In this document: in pieces, positions 18,538 to 20,218 of the stretch
How the letters are laid out: each line of letters begins with the position of its first letter
Position numbering within the stretch: the first letter of the stretch is position 1
From: Apostichopus californicus
Taxonomy: Eukaryota > Echinodermata > Holothuroidea > Aspidochirotida > Stichopodidae
Reading direction: 5' to 3'
DNA length: 20,218 bases
Assembly (NCBI GenBank): GCA_020650975.1
Contig: JAIPMN010021927.1
Coordinates: 5,936-26,153, forward strand
Translations under genes and position numbers: made by a program
The notes under the pieces: model-generated
Database searches by the model: none
The model's input: the letters and a program-made list of their open reading frames with translations, nothing else
Told to the model about the DNA's origin: nothing

Positions 18538-19197
18538 GTGAGTAACAACTTCATACATACTGTAGATAGTGTTTATTAACTAAGAGATAACAGGCTTGGA
18601 GGCCATATTGTGAGTAACAACTTCACACGTAGGTTGTGTTTGCAACTAAAAGATAACATGCTTGGAGGCCATATTGTGAGTAACCACTTCATACATACTG
18701 TAGATAGTGTTTATTAACTAAGAGATAACAGGCTTGGAGGCCATATTGTGAGTAACAACTTCACACGTAGGTTGTGTTTGCAACTAAAAGATAACATGCT
18801 TGGAGGCCATATTGTGAGTAACCACTTCATACATACTGTAGATAGTGTTTATTAACTAAGAGATAACAGGCTTGGAGGCCATATTGTGAGTAACAACTTC
18901 ACACGTAGGTTGTGTTTGCAACTAAAAGATAACATGCTTGGAGGCCATATTGTGAGTAACCACTTCATACATAGGTAACCAGACTAAAAGATAACTGGCT
19001 TGGAGGCCATATTGTGAGTAACAACTACATACATACTGGTTGTGTTTGCAACTAAAAGATAACATGCTTGGAGGCCATATTGTGAGTAACAACTACATTC
19101 ATACTGTAGATAGTATTTATTAACTAAGAGATAACAGGCTTGGAGGCCATATTGTGAGTAACAACTTCACACGTAGGTTGTGTTTGCAACTAAAAGT
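18518..19197. repeat. Tandem array of exon M 3' end plus splice donor (10 donors)
   Basis: TTGGAGGCCATATTGTGAGT occurs ten times: 18524 (real exon), 18596, 18662, 18734, 18800, 18872, 18938, 19000, 19068 and 19140. Spacing alternates 72 and 66 bp, so the true unit is a 138-bp dimer; one half has TGTAGATAGTGTTTATTAAC, the other GTAGGTTGTGTTTGCAAC. Copies around 19000 are irregular (62 and 68). Every copy keeps the ATT|GTGAGT donor without change. No copy has a convincing acceptor, so none looks like a complete exon. Confidence 0.95.
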
Positions 19198-19600
19198 CTA
19201 CCCACAAAATATCATGAGCCTCAGATACATTTTGGTGTTTGATTTCATTACAAACTAAAATACTGATGCTTACACACCTTCTACAATGATTTTGCATCTC
19301 AGTTTTATCCTGCCCTAGTGTAATTCGCATTTGCAATTACTAGTAACTGGTATGGCTAACAAACTTCAGTTACTAGAGACCAGGTGGCCACTGTGGGCCA
19401 ATTGTAGCTCACCGGTCTTTGTGTTAATAAGGGCTCTTGATGTAGATGATAAAATATTCTGTTATAAACTCATAAAAAACATATTCTGTTACTAATTTCT
19501 AAAGTTTGACATAAATATTGCTTCACTCTACCTGTGATATCAAAGTTTTACATTCAACAATTTTGTGATTGTTTTGTTTTGGTTCATTCTCACAATATAG
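18538..19600 (+). other. Intron M-N
   Basis: A 1063-bp intron from GTGAGT to TCTCACAATATAG. More than 600 bases are the exon M-end array. The last 400 bases are AT-rich with no confident feature, though GTAGCTCACCGGTC near 19405 faintly resembles a tRNA A box. Confidence 0.78.
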
Positions 19601-19822
19601 GGCAGACACGAAACAGGAACTGGAACAGAAAGTTGGTAAACTGGAAAACCTTGATTCATCCCATAAGTCCATGAGTGCGGAGTTACATTCTGCTCAACAA
19701 GCCAAGATTTCTCTTGAGGAGGAGTTGGGCAGCTTAAGGAAACAAGTGGACAGTTACAGAGAGCAAGTAACAGCTGCTCAACAAGAAGGACAGAGCAGTC
19801 AGGGTATCCTCCAGGCAGAGCT
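19601..19822 (+). CDS. CLIP1: CLIP-170-like exon N
   Basis: Acceptor CTCACAATATAG|GGCAGAC; donor GAGCT|GTAAGT. 222 bp, phase 2 in and 2 out. After completing Leu it encodes ADTKQELEQKVGKLENLDSS, continues as coiled coil, and ends QSSQGILQAE with a split Leu (CT|G). The next exon is outside the window and should start in phase 2. Its final 102 bases begin the 133-bp repeat that fills the rest of the window. Confidence 0.87.
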
Positions 19823-20218
19823 GTAAGTTTTTGAATATTCAATAAGTATGCTAGGAGTTAGGCAGCTTAAGGAAACAAGTGGACAGTTACAGAGAGCAAG
19901 TAACAGCTGCTCAACAAGAAGGACAGAGCAGTCAGGGTATCCTCCAGGCAGAGCTGTAAGTTTATGAATATTCAATAGGTATGCTAGGAGTTAGGCAGCT
20001 TAAGGAAACGAGTGGACAGTTACAGAGAGCAAGTAACAGCTGCTCAACAAGAAGGACAGAGCAGTCAGGGTATCCTCCAGGCAGAGCTGTAAGTTTATGA
20101 ATATTCAACAAGTATGCTAGGAGTTAGGCAGCTTAAGGAAACAAGTGGACAGTTACAGAGAGCAAGTAACAGCTGCTCAACAAGAAGGACAGAGCAGTCA
20201 GGGTATCCTCCAGGCAGA
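19721..20218. repeat. 133-bp tandem array from exon N end plus donor, runs off the window
   Basis: Unit starts at 19721 (inside exon N), 19854, 19987 and 20120, an exact 133-bp period; the last is cut by the window edge. Each covers the final 102 bases of exon N, donor GAGCT|GTAAGT (19823, 19956, 20089) and about 31 bases of intron. Copies are nearly identical; changes include TTGGGC to TTAGGC and AACAAG to AACGAG in the third. 133 is not a multiple of three. CTAG/TTAG before the copies could act as an acceptor, but lacks a pyrimidine tract and would not keep the exon N frame. Confidence 0.93.

Larger units (their letters stand above)
290..19822 (+). other. CLIP1: CLIP-170/CLIP1-like gene, internal coiled-coil part (14 exons)
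   Basis: This is the extent of the coding exons visible in one gene that continues beyond both window ends. Joined, the 14 exons (about 2145 bp, 715 codons) stay open because every intron phase matches the next exon. The product is almost wholly predicted parallel coiled coil, rich in E, K and Q. Family knowledge: CLIP-170 dimerises through this rod, carries CAP-Gly domains at the N-terminus that bind growing microtubule plus ends, and zinc knuckles at the C-terminus that fold back or bind dynactin; it acts in the cytoplasm. Seen here: anchor segments in exons A, B, C, F, G, H and I that are colinear with vertebrate CLIP-1 as I remember it. Exons J to N are less specific coiled coil. CLIP2 (CLIP-115) shares the exon A anchor, but the exon G segment fits CLIP-1 better. 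An invertebrate probably has one CLIP gene, so the name is by homology. Confidence 0.85.

Noticed and set aside
19385..19440. tRNA gene or tRNA-derived SINE
   Set aside because: GTAGCTCACCGGTC resembles an A box, but there is no B box at the right distance and no cloverleaf.
19854..20218. The 133-bp copies as genuine tandem alternative exons
   Set aside because: No pyrimidine tract before the copies, and the possible acceptors give the wrong phase or another reading frame. Treated as partial-exon repeats unless cDNA shows otherwise.

Overview
The window is a stretch of animal nuclear DNA lying entirely inside one multi-exon gene on the + strand. About 2.1 kb is coding, in 14 short exons with GT/AG borders and matching phases; the other ~18 kb is AT-rich intron full of tandem repeats. 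Spliced in order, the exons give one open frame of about 715 codons with no stop, nearly all charged, heptad-rich coiled coil. The frame matches the coiled-coil rod of the microtubule plus-end protein CLIP-170 (CLIP1; CLIP-190 in flies). The best anchors, compared with vertebrate CLIP-1 from memory, are KVEDYQFRLEEATI (vertebrate KVEDLQFRVEEESI), the KELEASLKVESDKA region, the exon C start (KIAELE against RIMELE), SGNSSEQLSSMNEDLRSKDR (vertebrate [20 protein letters not shown]), and the EQSQ at the start of exon I. Neither the N-terminal CAP-Gly domains nor the C-terminal zinc knuckles are present; the gene runs off both ends.

The organism is probably a marine invertebrate. The reasons are small exons split by repeat-rich introns, long homopolymer G runs, and a short hAT-like element with CAGTGGCGTAGCTAG ends. 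An echinoderm or other invertebrate deuterostome is my guess, but the sequence does not prove it.

Layout: 1-289 intron; exon A (290-350); an intron with a 24-copy, 33-bp minisatellite; exon B (2026-2130); exon C (2757-3014), followed by a decayed copy of its own 3' end and a five-copy 83-bp repeat; exons D to H (3976-6395) with short introns; a 9.0-kb intron with no recognisable gene; exons I and J (15399-16036); an intron carrying a 526-bp hAT-type MITE; exons K, L, M and N (17111-19822). The intron after M holds nine extra copies of the end of exon M with its splice donor. The window closes in a 133-bp tandem array made from the end of exon N with its donor.

The most unusual feature is this recurring pattern: four exons (C, G, M, N) are followed by tandem copies of their own 3' end or donor region, so the introns carry arrays of decoy 5' splice sites. 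Exons K and M are both exactly 245 bp with the same phases (0 in, 2 out), which suggests internal duplication of a coiled-coil module.
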